From NCBI GenBank assembly GCA_049487715.1, contig CP150582.1:1-64000 (forward strand): a DNA stretch of 64,000 nucleotides, in the 5' to 3' direction. Source of the DNA: Pycnococcus provasolii (Eukaryota > Chlorophyta > Pseudoscourfieldiophyceae > Pseudoscourfieldiales). The notes under the pieces are model-generated. The model was not told where the DNA came from. It made no database searches and was given only the letters and a program-made list of their open reading frames with translations. Positions 38,784 through 48,375 of this stretch are shown here, one piece after another; within the stretch, counting starts at the first letter, position 1, and each line of letters begins with the position of its first letter. The position numbers and the translations under genes are program-made.

Positions 38784-40406
38784 ATGTCAGCACCCCATGT
38801 TGTGACTTCGTCTAGGGCTCGGTGCAGCCATGTCGCGAAGGCACGGCTCAGCTCATCCACGCGTCCGGCTCGTCGTCATGCATCTCATGTGATGCGTGCA
38901 CGCAAAATGGACCAGGTGCAGGAAGTCGACGAGTCAGCCTCCTCTCAAAACTCCAAACCGTCGTCCATGGCTTCGCAGAAGGACGCCATCAGCACGCTCA
39001 GCGCGCTCGTGACTACCGAACTGAACGACATCAAACAGGACGCAGCCGTCGTGCTCAACAACGCCGCGACCGCTAAGGAGCACCTCAACAAGAACCACGA
39101 CCTCGCCATACGCGTCAGGGCAACCGCCGAACGGCTCGCGCACGGACTTCTAGAAAGGGACACGGAGGTGAGGCTCATGCTGCTCGCAGCACTCGCGGGA
39201 GAACACCTCCTCCTGCTCGGACCGCCGGGAACCGCCAAGAGCGAGCTCGCGCGAAGACTCAGCGAAGTGTGCGACGGACGTTTCTTCGAAAGGCTGCTCA
39301 CGCGATTCTCCGTGCCTGAGGAACTGTTCGGACCTCTCTCCATGTCCGGGCTCGAAAACGATAAGTACGTGCGACAAACCGACGGGTACCTGCCAACCGC
39401 GGACGTCGCATTCGTCGACGAAATCTTCAAGGCGAACTCAGCCATCCTCAACGCGCTGCTCACCCTGCTCAACGAAAGGCTGTTCGACAACGGAACGGAA
39501 AGGCACAAGGTGCCGCTGCTGTGCCTCATCGGTGCGTCCAACGAATTGCCCGAGTCGGAGGAACTCGACGCGCTGTACGACCGCTTCCTTCTCCGCAAGT
39601 CCGTCAGGCAGGTGAGCGCTGACGGGCTCGCGAGCCTCACGGAACTCGCGGCGTCCGGATTCGCGGGCGCGTCCGCGGACTCGGAAGGCCACGATGCATC
39701 CACGACACTCGGCATGGACGACATGATGACGTGCCGCGACGCCGCCATCGAGGCGGTGGAAGTGCCGCGCGCGGTCGTCGACCTGTTCGTGGGAATGCGC
39801 AAGCACCTGCAGGATAAGTGCGAGCCTCCAATCTACGTGTCCGACCGACGCTTCATCAAGTGCGTGAACCTCCTGCAGGTGGCGGCGCACGCGAACGGCG
39901 TGGAGAACGTCTCGGTGTACGACTGCCTGCTGCTGCAGCACGCGCTCGGGCAGAGGCCAGGTGACGACGAGAAGGTGAGGCAGTACGTCCTAGATTCCAT
40001 TGGAAAGGACGAGGGACTCACGCAGGCTGAGCTTGCGGTGGTGGGTGCGTACGGATCAACGCACAACGCGTTGTCGAAGAGTGGTGCGGATACCTCGATT
40101 GCGCTCGAGGAGGCGCGCACGCTCGTGGCTCTGCTTCGCGCACGGCACGCGACCCTGAGCCAGACGCTCGACGCCGAATTCCCGGTTCTGCGTTCGAGCG
40201 TGTGGCTGAGCGCAGCTGAGATTGCCGGCGCTATTCAGCACATCGCGCCTCTCATGGCGGAGAACAAGGAGCGCGTGGAGGAGATGCTCGAGGAGGCACT
40301 TACGCTCGAGCAGGCGCTGCTCACGGATGCTTCGCCGGGCGTGCTCGAGGCACTGCTCCCGCGCCGTCACAGGCAGTACGAGAAGGTGTCTCAGAAGGAC
40401 GCTTAA
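38784..40406 (+). CDS. RAVA: RavA-like MoxR-family AAA+ ATPase, predicted plastid
   Basis: 540 residues, ATG at 38784. Residues 1-40 are Ser/Arg/His-rich with no acidic residues, a likely plastid (or mitochondrial) transit peptide. The AAA+ core has Walker A GPPGTAKS (146-153), Walker B VAFVDEIFK, sensor-1 IGASNELPES and the arginine-bearing ALYDRFLLR, all in RavA-like context (FFERLLTRFSVPEELFGPLSM). The C-terminal helical part fits the RavA triple-helical domain; the small LARA domain of E. coli RavA was not identified. All catalytic motifs are intact. RavA is a hexameric ATPase partnered by ViaA, which lies divergently next door. Bacterial, perhaps plastid-endosymbiont, origin is inferred. 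Confidence 0.9.
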   Translation: MSAPHVVTSSRARCSHVAKARLSSSTRPARRHASHVMRARKMDQVQEVDESASSQNSKPSSMASQKDAISTLSALVTTELNDIKQDAAVVLNNAATAKEHLNKNHDLAIRVRATAERLAHGLLERDTEVRLMLLAALAGEHLLLLGPPGTAKSELARRLSEVCDGRFFERLLTRFSVPEELFGPLSMSGLENDKYVRQTDGYLPTADVAFVDEIFKANSAILNALLTLLNERLFDNGTERHKVPLLCLIGASNELPESEELDALYDRFLLRKSVRQVSADGLASLTELAASGFAGASADSEGHDASTTLGMDDMMTCRDAAIEAVEVPRAVVDLFVGMRKHLQDKCEPPIYVSDRRFIKCVNLLQVAAHANGVENVSVYDCLLLQHALGQRPGDDEKVRQYVLDSIGKDEGLTQAELAVVGAYGSTHNALSKSGADTSIALEEARTLVALLRARHATLSQTLDAEFPVLRSSVWLSAAEIAGAIQHIAPLMAENKERVEEMLEEALTLEQALLTDASPGVLEALLPRRHRQYEKVSQKDA

Positions 40407-40533
40407 GTTGAAAATCTATAAAAGGTAAGGGGTTTTAGGGGAATTGTTGGGAGAGGTGATGATTCATACAGTACATTTGAGAGAGTAAAACAAAAACAAA
40501 ACCACACCATTTCTTTCCAAACTCATTTGGTTG

Positions 40534-40929
40534 ATGGCAGATTTCAATGGCGGCGTCGGTGCAGCCTGCAGCAGTGCTCCGCGAACGTACGACGACCAAG
40601 ACGACGAAGATGCAGCGGCGGCAGCACTGCTATCGCCTTTTGACCCCTTGTCTTACTGTGATGGCGCTGGAGGTGTCTTGTCTCGAAAGCTCTCGGTGGG
40701 TTATTGTCCTCCCGCGTCGGACAACGTGCTGCTGGAGGTGCAAAATCGCGTGGAAGGAGGATCAGCTGCTCGTGGTGATGATGGGAGAAGCACAACAAGT
40801 CGTCGCCGTCATAGCATCATTAGGTGGCGCTTGCTGAAAAGGAAATGCTTAGGCAACCTCACGGCGTGTTTGAAACCGCCGGCCAGTGAGTGCGGGAGAG
40901 GACTACGGAGTACCAACTATAAGGTATGA
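40534..40929 (+). CDS. Possible small acidic protein of unknown function
   Basis: 131 residues from the ATG at 40534 (MADFNGGVG). Ala/Asp-rich at the start (YDDQDDEDAAAAALLSPFDPLSY), Ser/Arg-rich after residue 80, with a Cys-containing tail. No domain recognised. It starts 128 bp after the RavA-like stop on the same strand. The sequence lacks clear codon bias of the neighbours, so it may be non-coding. Confidence 0.3.
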   Translation: MADFNGGVGAACSSAPRTYDDQDDEDAAAAALLSPFDPLSYCDGAGGVLSRKLSVGYCPPASDNVLLEVQNRVEGGSAARGDDGRSTTSRRRHSIIRWRLLKRKCLGNLTACLKPPASECGRGLRSTNYKV

Positions 40930-41913
40930 GTTGTAAAGCCTTAAGGTCGTCTTATGTTACTTAATATAACACGCGATGTAACAATAATAAACTCCGTGCG
41001 TGGTTGTTTCCACCACGTCCCCACCTTCCCTTACAAGGTGGGGGAGGGAGACTTCCCCGAGCTCCCTCTTCCTTCCAAGGGTTCTCGTCACGCTGGCGTC
41101 CTAACCGCGTCGCCAGCCCTCCAGGACTTGGATGCACGAGCCTCGGTGAAAAGTATATGCGACAGCCGATCTGGGCTTTCCTATCGGCTCGGTCGTCGTC
41201 GCAATAGACTAGTGGTGGACTGGTGGTGTGGTGCACGGTGAATTGAACCACAACAATGAGTAGTAACGAATACCTGTACTTAACGAATTCCACGAACGTG
41301 TGTGTCATGTGTGAATTGACCACTCACCGCGGCCTCAAGCCCGCCCGCGTCGGCGATCCTGCGCACGCGCTTAGTCCACCCTCGGCCGCTCGGCGGCTGG
41401 CCATGGCGCGTGCGCGATCCAAGGCGCGAAGGTGCGGGGCCAAGGCCAGCGTGTGCAAGTGCCGCGTGAGTGGGTGCCAGACCTTCTGGTGGGCGCGGAG
41501 GGTGCCCCTCGGCTGGCCATAAGGTAGTTTGGTACATACCACCCACTACCACCTTTGGATGGTACTGTACGATAGGATGGGGAGGAGTGGAGGAGTGGCG
41601 TTCGTGTTTTCCTTGGGCCCATGTTGGCACCTAAAACCAACCACCTGCCTCACCTGCCCCCTCCCCTGAAAAGTCGACTTCCCCTTCCGCTTTCGCATTC
41701 CTCTTCTGAGATGGAGAGCAGAAAAGAGCCGATCGAGAGCAGGTCGGACAGATCCTTAGACTACGAAGCTGCTCACGCCCATAAAATTGGGCTCTGCTCT
41801 CACATGCCTCAATTCGTCTCGTCCGGGGCCTCTCTCTCCCTCTCATCGCTTTCATTCTTCATTCTTCCCATCACCAACCACCAACCACCAACTCCACTCT
41901 TAAGGTTAGTAGT
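40930..41913. other. Intergenic region, RavA side to VWA gene
   Basis: About 1 kb without a convincing gene. CTTAAG occurs at 40940-40945 and again at 41899-41904, ten bases before the VWA start codon. A degenerate inverted repeat involving CCACCACTAGTC is present near 41205-41235. No RNA gene seen. Confidence 0.5.
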
Positions 41914-43647
41914 ATGATGCAAGATACGTCCATGGCCAACCTTACTACCTCTGATGACCCCTCTCGTCGGTCTGGTTCTTCGGCGGAGGAATACGTGCTT
42001 GTCAATAACGACGAATCATCGGCGGAGGCGGCGGCCGCAAACGCAAACACTTCTTCTTCCTCTTCTTCGAAGCATGTCATGAAGTTCAACATCAACACCG
42101 AGTTCATCGAGGGGGGGTACTTAAGCGCGCAACCTGCCAACGCCGTCGTCGTGCCGTCCATCCTTGCTCCTCAGGCGCTCAACGCGAAGGAACGAACGCC
42201 CATGTGCCTCACGCTCGTCGTCGACGTGTCAGGCAGCATGGCGGGAGAAAAACTCAAACTCGTCGCAAAGACGATCGAGTTTGTGGCAGACAAGTTGACG
42301 GAACGAGACATGCTTGGGATTATTGCATACGACACGGACGTCTACGAAACGCTTAAGCTCACGTTCATGACGCCAGACGGGAAGGAGCGCGCGCACAATG
42401 CGGCAAAGTCTCTTCGCAGCGGGAGCACCACAAACCTCAGCGGAGGACTGTTCGCAGGAATCAGGCAGCAACTCGCACAACGCGTCATCATTCCTCCCGA
42501 TGACGAGCACGAGAGGGATCCGCCCGTACCTATGCCCAAGAAGAGGCGCTCGCCAAGGAAGCAGAACCAAGCTGGAGGGCCCTCCTCCCCGAGCCTTTTC
42601 TCGTCGTGGTTCGGAGCCTCTCAGCCGCCGCAGCAGATGCATGCGGCAGAGTGGCAGACATTATTTCCTGCTGATGCCGCAACGGCACCTGCTGCTGTTC
42701 CCCTCGACGAGGAGCGCACGCCCATTCCGAATGGGATGATACGAGCAATTCACCTCTTCACTGACGGCCACGCGAACTGCGGCGAGACGAACATGGACAC
42801 GCTCGCTGAGAAAGCGAGCCAAATGCTCGACAGCGCTACGCCCATATCCGTGAGCACGTTTGGGTTTGGTGCAGATCACAACGAGGATGCGCTTCAGAAG
42901 CTTGCGCTTTGCGGCGGCGAGTACAACTTCGTACCCAACGCAGCTGCCATCCCGCGTGCGTTTGGCGGTGCTCTCGGCGGACTGCTTTCTGTCATCGCAC
43001 AGCAGGTGTACGTCGAGCTCGAGGCGCCTGCTCCGGGAGCCTTCGTGGAAGCGCCGATCGATCCTGACCTTGCGCGCACGATGGAGCGGCTCGCCTCTGG
43101 AGGCGTGCGTGTTCGCCTAGACGATGTATGCACTGAGGAGCAGCGAGATGTGCCGTTTCGCGTCAGCCTTCCCGCGAATGCGCCGGATGCTCATCTCATA
43201 GCACGACTCAAGTACATAGACGCTTCTTCGTCGAGTGAGGTCACGATGGAGGCGACTCAGGTTCTGAAGCGCGTCACTGATGTGGATTCCAACGTCATCA
43301 ATCTTGAGGTGGAGGCACAACGCCTTCGTCTCGAGGCTGCGACACTCATGGAGGAGGCGGAGTTGGCAGCGCGAGCTGGCAACGGCGAGAAGGCTCGTGC
43401 GAAGCTGGCCGATGCTGAGCATAGGATCATCACGAGTCCTGCAGCCAACAACTCTACGGCAGCCAATATTCTCGAAGACGTGCGCACGGCGCAGAGGTAC
43501 TCGTCAGATGTGCGCATGATGAGCAAGGCTGCGGCGATGGGCAAGGGATGCGCTCGCAAGCAGAAGGGTGCAAACTTCAGCACCCCCTCACGCGCTAGGA
43601 TCTCCAGGCAGGCTGAGGAATATACGACGAACAACATGATGGCGTAA
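41914..43647 (+). CDS. VWA-domain protein (WAV3/Int-like, without RING finger)
   Basis: 577 residues. After a Ser/Ala-rich start, a FNINTEFIEGGYL strand leads into a VWA domain (about residues 95-370) with a complete MIDAS: DVSGSM, the Thr in SGSTTNLSGGL, and the Asp in IHLFTDGHANCGETN. A 75-residue Arg/Ser/Pro-rich insertion splits the VWA fold (KKRRSPRKQNQAG region). The later part has a beta-sandwich-like segment and a C-terminal helix (QRLRLEAATLMEEAELAARAGN). The architecture matches plant VWA proteins related to WAV3 E3 ligases, but there is no RING domain. It is the second VWA gene within 6 kb of the RavA-like ATPase. Cytosolic location likely; ligand unknown. Confidence 0.8.
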   Translation: MMQDTSMANLTTSDDPSRRSGSSAEEYVLVNNDESSAEAAAANANTSSSSSSKHVMKFNINTEFIEGGYLSAQPANAVVVPSILAPQALNAKERTPMCLTLVVDVSGSMAGEKLKLVAKTIEFVADKLTERDMLGIIAYDTDVYETLKLTFMTPDGKERAHNAAKSLRSGSTTNLSGGLFAGIRQQLAQRVIIPPDDEHERDPPVPMPKKRRSPRKQNQAGGPSSPSLFSSWFGASQPPQQMHAAEWQTLFPADAATAPAAVPLDEERTPIPNGMIRAIHLFTDGHANCGETNMDTLAEKASQMLDSATPISVSTFGFGADHNEDALQKLALCGGEYNFVPNAAAIPRAFGGALGGLLSVIAQQVYVELEAPAPGAFVEAPIDPDLARTMERLASGGVRVRLDDVCTEEQRDVPFRVSLPANAPDAHLIARLKYIDASSSSEVTMEATQVLKRVTDVDSNVINLEVEAQRLRLEAATLMEEAELAARAGNGEKARAKLADAEHRIITSPAANNSTAANILEDVRTAQRYSSDVRMMSKAAAMGKGCARKQKGANFSTPSRARISRQAEEYTTNNMMA

Positions 43648-43732
43648 TGAAACGGAAGCAAAGCATTAGCTCCAAATTCCAAAACCAAAAAAGAAAGGGG
43701 AATCGCTGCTTGGTTTTTATTTCTTAGTATTG

Positions 43733-45244
43733 TTACTGTAACTGCATTTCTTCCAGCGCCGAAACAGCGCGTCGAAACAATTCCGTGAAAGGGGGGACGT
43801 TGTTAGCAATGTCCGTGTACGCCTCTCGCGCATCGTCCAAGAATGGCCCACCCTCGTCGCGCATGCGATCCGCCGCCTTCAGCAACGCGCGATGGCCGAT
43901 CCATCTGCACGCGCCGCCGCGCAGTTGAGCCCACTGTCTTAGCCATGTGCGCACTCCCTTGTACATCGCCGCTATCTCAGAGATGCTTGCATCTGATGCA
44001 TGCCTGATGATCGCAACGGCCATTGCGTGAGATGCCCAGTGATGTGGCCCAACCGTGTAGCATGCTGCTTGGGCGACGTGCCTGAGCTTTGCAGAAGAAA
44101 CGTTCACTTCCGTTCCGGTGGCGACGTCCATCTCAGCCGCGAGAGACGACGCGTACTCTTCCAGCTTCAGAACGCTCTTTGCGGGGCCAGCAGGCAGTGC
44201 AACGTCGAGGTCGGTCTCAGAGATGTGAAGGCCGCACGTGCCGCACGTCCAGTGGCATTCTCCCTTCTTCTCGCCGTCGTCGTGGCAGCAGCTCGACGTC
44301 GGAGGGTCGCGGACGATGCATCCAACATCTGGCGGCAAAGGATGTGGAAGCTGGAATCCACCGCCGCGCTTGTCGTAAGGGAGGCACCGCGGGCACACGA
44401 GCGCACCCTCGTAGTCAGGGCGCTTGCAGCGACGACACGTGCAATCGAAACACTTCGTTCGCCGAAGCCACTCGATTCTCCGTGGTCTGCTCCACAGAAC
44501 TTCCGCGGTATAATCAACCAGCACCTCGTCTCCTTCGCCGAGAGGTTCGGTGGCGTACAGCGTGACGAGTCCTTGCTTAGGAAAGTCGATGACACGAACG
44601 GCGTTCGCATCGCAGCTATGGTTCGCACGACTCGACACCAGTGGAAGCACAACCTTGTTGCTTTTGTAAACTGCGTTGGCGACGAATTTGAGGACGACGC
44701 GCGTCGCATCTTCCGGAGACACTCCATTTTTCTCCGCAACGACGTGTATGTGTTCCTGCAGAGCTTTTCCGTACGTGCCTGGCAGCTGCGTGACGTCGAG
44801 GGCGAAGAGATTCATGACCGCCTGTTTCGTTTCTTCGTCCGCGTTTGCGTATGCATAAACTTGCTTATCCCAGTTCGCGACGAGCGTCTCAGGTTGCGCG
44901 TCGACCGCGACTTCGTCAAAGTCGTCACATTGCACGGATAGTGCACACGTCTCGATGAGGAGCACCTCGTGGCGTGCAAATTCGCGAGAAGTCGTGAGGG
45001 CGACATTACCATTACCACCAGGAGTCATCGAAAACGCCAATCCTGGTGGACACACCCCACCCAAACCAGCATCCCCATCCGCCTCCACTGACGCCGATGA
45101 AAACGAAGGAACATACGAAGGAAATGACGAGGATGACGATGCAAGGGATGTCACGGGATATGCACGTAGGTCGTTGAGTGCACGTAGATGCGTGGACGTC
45201 GTCAAAGGAGCCAAAGGTGGAAAGCTGATGTGAACAGCCGCCAT
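43733..45244 (-). CDS. SET-domain protein, SMYD/TPR-SET-like, lacking an obvious MYND finger
   Basis: 503 residues from the ATG at 45244 (MAAVHISFPP); the frame is open to 45349 but overlaps the TDP1 promoter. The SET core carries the SRANHSCDANAVRVIDF motif (NHSCxxN, SAM site) and DEVLVDYTAEVLW with the conserved Tyr. Post-SET cysteines follow (CFDCTCRRCKRPDYEGALVCPRC), then a further Cys pair (CHWTCGTC) and a helical C-terminus. SMYD proteins methylate lysines on histones and cytosolic proteins. The substrate cannot be told from sequence. Divergent from TDP1 with 129 bp between starts. Confidence 0.82.
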   Translation of the reverse strand: MAAVHISFPPLAPLTTSTHLRALNDLRAYPVTSLASSSSSFPSYVPSFSSASVEADGDAGLGGVCPPGLAFSMTPGGNGNVALTTSREFARHEVLLIETCALSVQCDDFDEVAVDAQPETLVANWDKQVYAYANADEETKQAVMNLFALDVTQLPGTYGKALQEHIHVVAEKNGVSPEDATRVVLKFVANAVYKSNKVVLPLVSSRANHSCDANAVRVIDFPKQGLVTLYATEPLGEGDEVLVDYTAEVLWSRPRRIEWLRRTKCFDCTCRRCKRPDYEGALVCPRCLPYDKRGGGFQLPHPLPPDVGCIVRDPPTSSCCHDDGEKKGECHWTCGTCGLHISETDLDVALPAGPAKSVLKLEEYASSLAAEMDVATGTEVNVSSAKLRHVAQAACYTVGPHHWASHAMAVAIIRHASDASISEIAAMYKGVRTWLRQWAQLRGGACRWIGHRALLKAADRMRDEGGPFLDDAREAYTDIANNVPPFTELFRRAVSALEEMQLQ

Positions 45245-45373
45245 GAACCCCTGGGACAATGGGGGGGTGCCACGTCGGCGGCTGGTTCTCTTCTCAAGGC
45301 CCTGCCCCTGGGGAACTCCCCTGGCCCCTAGGTGGGGGTTGCCAACCAACCTCTCGGTCCCCTGATCCGAACG

Positions 45374-47125
45374 ATGGCGTCCCCCGCATCGGTCTCTCAG
45401 TCAGATCAAGGCACGAACAAGAGAGAGCGCCCGTCCTCCTCTGTCAATGGTGATGGCACTTTCTCATTGCTCGAGCTCGCTCAAATGCGACACAAAAGAA
45501 GAGCTCTCAAAGAAGTGGGGTTGGAGGTCAACGAGAAGAGACCTGGAGAGTCTGCGTCCTTCCAGAAGCATGCCAAGGAGTCATTCCACCTCCTTTCGTT
45601 ACCCGGGGCGGCACCTCAGACGTCCGGGTCGTTTTCGTTTGCGCAAGGGCTGTGGAGTGCGGCAGCGCCTCCGCCGGAGCTGGCGGTGGCGATGAACTTC
45701 CTTGTCGACCTGCCGTACTTCGACGCGCTCTGTGCGCCGTGGAGACTCGCGCGGAGGAAGGTGGTGGTGGCGCCGGCGGGGGATCGCGCGCGCGTGGCGC
45801 CGTACGCGAACGCGCAGGAGAACCTCACGTGGTTCCACCCGGAGATGCCAGACGCGTTCGGATGCCACCACGCCAAGTGCCTCATGCTATTCAGCAAAAC
45901 GGGGATGCGCCTCGTCGTCCACACGGCAAACTACTGCAAATGTGACTGTCAGGAGAAGGTGCAAGGGGCGTTCGTGCAGGATTTTCCTCGACGACAAAGC
46001 AACAGCAACTCAAGCGTTGAAGACACATTCCGTGATACGCTTGTCTCGTACGTTCGCGAGCTAGACAAGGTAATTTCGCCGGTGGGACGAGTGGGAGCCT
46101 TGGGCGGAAACGGGTTGGCGGCGGTTGGTTCAGAGACATGGATGGGATTCCAAAACCTCGCGGAGCTCCTTGCTCACCACGACTTTACTGGCGCGCGCGC
46201 GGATCTCACAGCTAGCGTTCCTGGGAGGCACACGGGGCCGAATTTCGCGCGTTGGGGTTCCAAGGCGATTGCTCGCATGCTTCGACGCTACGGAAACGGA
46301 AGGAGTGGACGCTCTGCTGGCGCGAGCTCGTCGTCGTGCAGTGACCCTTGGGCGAATGAAGCTCGCATCGTCGCGCAGTGCAGCAGTCTCGGCTCGATTC
46401 CCGAAACTCTCTTGCATGAGATCGAGGCGGACCTTCGTGGTGGTGGCGGCGGCGGCGGTCGTGGATTCTCTCTTGTTTGGCCACGAGTCAGTGAGGTGGC
46501 GCAATGCCGCGAAGGATGGAACGGCGGTAATTCCATTCCCGGGAAGCAAAACAACGTGGTGCGCAACCATCTGACCACGCGCATGTGTCAGTTTTGGGAT
46601 GTGGCGGTCGCCGCGCCAAAGCCAGCGGTGCCTCACATCAAGACGTATTGCAGGGTGAGCTCAGATGGCAAGAGGTTGGCTTGGGCTTGGTTGACGAGTG
46701 CGAACTTGTCAGGAGCGGCGCTCGGTAAGGCGGAGAAGAAGAACACGCAGGTTTTCATCCGTCACTTCGAGATGGGGGTGCTCTTCACCGCAGAGAGATG
46801 TGCGGCGTACGCCTCGCTCGTGGCTGCGGGCGACCTACGTTCCTCGTTCCAGGCCGACGTGGCGGCGCCGCGCACGCTCGGCGGCGGCGGCGGCGGCGGC
46901 GCGAAGAGTGAGCCACCGGCGTTGATTCCCACGCAGCACGCGGCGAGTAGCACTAATGCATGCGATGTGTTAGTTCCTCTGCCGTATCCTTTGCCGCCGC
47001 GACCGTATCTCAAAATGGATCGACCGTGGTACACGGACGGTGCCGCGGAGAACACACGTGATCGCAACGGGCACACGCAAGTGCAGGCACTCCAACATTA
47101 CCAGCTTACTGGTCACAATCCATAG
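45374..47125 (+). CDS. TDP1: Tyrosyl-DNA phosphodiesterase 1
   Basis: 583 residues from the ATG at 45374; an in-frame ATG at 45332 would add 14. Phospholipase-D-superfamily HKD motifs are both present: HHAKCLMLF at about residue 170 and HIKTYCR at about 420, followed by the conserved Asn in LTSANLSGAALG. LVVHTANYCKCDCQEKVQGAFVQDFP matches TDP1 closely. The enzyme removes topoisomerase I peptides and other 3' adducts from DNA in the nucleus or organelles. A Gly-rich loop (GGGGGGAKSE) and Gly/Ser-rich insertions distinguish it. The N-terminal ~70 residues are unstructured, as in other TDP1 proteins. All catalytic residues are intact. Confidence 0.92.
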   Translation: MASPASVSQSDQGTNKRERPSSSVNGDGTFSLLELAQMRHKRRALKEVGLEVNEKRPGESASFQKHAKESFHLLSLPGAAPQTSGSFSFAQGLWSAAAPPPELAVAMNFLVDLPYFDALCAPWRLARRKVVVAPAGDRARVAPYANAQENLTWFHPEMPDAFGCHHAKCLMLFSKTGMRLVVHTANYCKCDCQEKVQGAFVQDFPRRQSNSNSSVEDTFRDTLVSYVRELDKVISPVGRVGALGGNGLAAVGSETWMGFQNLAELLAHHDFTGARADLTASVPGRHTGPNFARWGSKAIARMLRRYGNGRSGRSAGASSSSCSDPWANEARIVAQCSSLGSIPETLLHEIEADLRGGGGGGGRGFSLVWPRVSEVAQCREGWNGGNSIPGKQNNVVRNHLTTRMCQFWDVAVAAPKPAVPHIKTYCRVSSDGKRLAWAWLTSANLSGAALGKAEKKNTQVFIRHFEMGVLFTAERCAAYASLVAAGDLRSSFQADVAAPRTLGGGGGGGAKSEPPALIPTQHAASSTNACDVLVPLPYPLPPRPYLKMDRPWYTDGAAENTRDRNGHTQVQALQHYQLTGHNP

Positions 47126-47261
47126 GAGAATATATATTGTTGCTTAGTAATTTCTTTTTTGTTGTACCGCGTCGACGTGCTTCTCGCTATGGTCGCGCTG
47201 AGGGATCTCAGGACAAAAGTAATCTCTATTACGTTACTGAATGAGTGATCGTTTCTCACAA

Positions 47262-48160
47262 TCACTGGTAGCGCACTCCCGCGCCAGTTTGTCGCGCGTA
47301 GCTGGGCGTGAGCCGCTCGTTGGACGGCCGTGTCGGTGACGATGCGATGCCGACGCGCGGCACGAGCAGTCTCTGCGCCGCCGGGCTCGTCGTCCGGCTG
47401 AAGCTTGCGTGCGTGGACGCGCCGAGCGAAGCGCCGGTACCCTTGAAGGGTGTCGGCTTGCCCGCGGCGGCGAGCAGCGACGTGGCGCCCGACCCTCCTG
47501 CAGCCGCGCCCGCGGGGGCGGACGCCGACGCGCCTTCTGACAGTATGTCGACACACCTCTTCGCGCAGAGTTTCGTGATGCCGCGGCTCATGTGAGTCTG
47601 CACGAAGTGGCCGACCATGCCCCTCCCTCCCGCTTCCGCGAGGAGCGGTCGGTCGTCGACAGCCACCCACTGCTCGACGAGCTCTGACGCGGGCCGGCCT
47701 TCCTTGCGACACCTCGCGTTGTGCGTATCGATCCACTCGAGGATTTCCTCCGGCCTCCTCCATATGGGGAACGCCTTGTGGCACGGCGTGCAGCTGATGT
47801 AGTCCATGTTGTGGTACCTGAGAATGCGTCGGATCTCCGCGCGTGCCGTCGCCTGGAGTGAGTGAGTGAGTGAGTGAAGACGTGGAATGTGAGTGTGCAA
47901 TTTTATTTTATTTCAATATGTCCGAAAGTTGTAATCATATGGTAGCGAGCAATCAGAAAGAAAGCAACTTTCACCAAAAGCAAAGAAGTAAGGGGTAAGA
48001 AGACAATAAAATAAAGACGTACAGTTCGCCTCCAGTCGCTGCTGAGAACGATTTTCGCGCCTGTGGTTTCGATGACACCTCTGAGGTTCTCGAGGAGATT
48101 GGGATCCATGCCCGCGGGGATATTGATCACGCCGTCGACGTCCAAAAAAAGAACCTTCAT
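47262..48160 (-). CDS. HAD-fold hydrolase-like protein (Swiss-Army-Knife/HAD domain)
   Basis: Two exons, 48160-48023 and 47852-47262, giving 242 residues. Exon 1 has the HAD motif I FLDVDGVIN (DxD) and motif II IVLSSDWRRT. Exon 2 continues ATARAEIRRILRYHN...CTPCHKAFPIWRRPEEILEWIDTHN, with the acidic motif in EQWVAVDDRPLL and GHFVQTHMSRGIT. This is the order seen in HAD_SAK-type hydrolases, found in bacteria, phages and algae. The C-terminal 90 residues are Ala/Gly/Ser-rich. Substrate unknown; phosphatase activity is plausible because the DxD and DD are intact. A CTTAAG palindrome abuts the start codon (48161-48166). Confidence 0.82.
47853..48022 (-). other. Intron in the HAD gene
   Basis: 170-bp phase-0 intron on the minus strand, donor GTACGT, acceptor CTCCAG preceded by a TCAC repeat. 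Each exon alone encodes half of the HAD fold; joined, the pieces read continuously through motif II. Confidence 0.93.
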
Positions 48161-48298
48161 CTTAAGAGAACTGTATTATTAAGAAGATAAAAACAAAAAA
48201 GTAAAGCTTAAAGAACTAACCAAGCGGCGGCCACCAGAAAGGTAACCCTTAAGAAAGTGGAACAAGAAAACACCTTAAGGCCCCCGGTGAAGAGGGAG

Positions 48299-48375
48299 AG
48301 ATTGATTGATGAAGACCCGTGATGGAGCGACGGACTGATTGATTGATGGAGCGACTGATTGATTGATGGAGTGAT
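48299..48375. repeat. GATTGATGGAGCGACT tandem repeat
   Basis: Two to three imperfect copies of GATGGAGCGACTGATTGATT, with internal GATT/GATG tetramers, within the non-coding spacer. Confidence 0.7.

Noticed and set aside
36153-40406. Bacterial contamination as the source of RavA/ViaA
   Set aside because: Both genes carry transit-like N-termini, share composition with neighbouring eukaryotic genes, and lie on the same contig between clear eukaryotic genes, with a telomere at its end.
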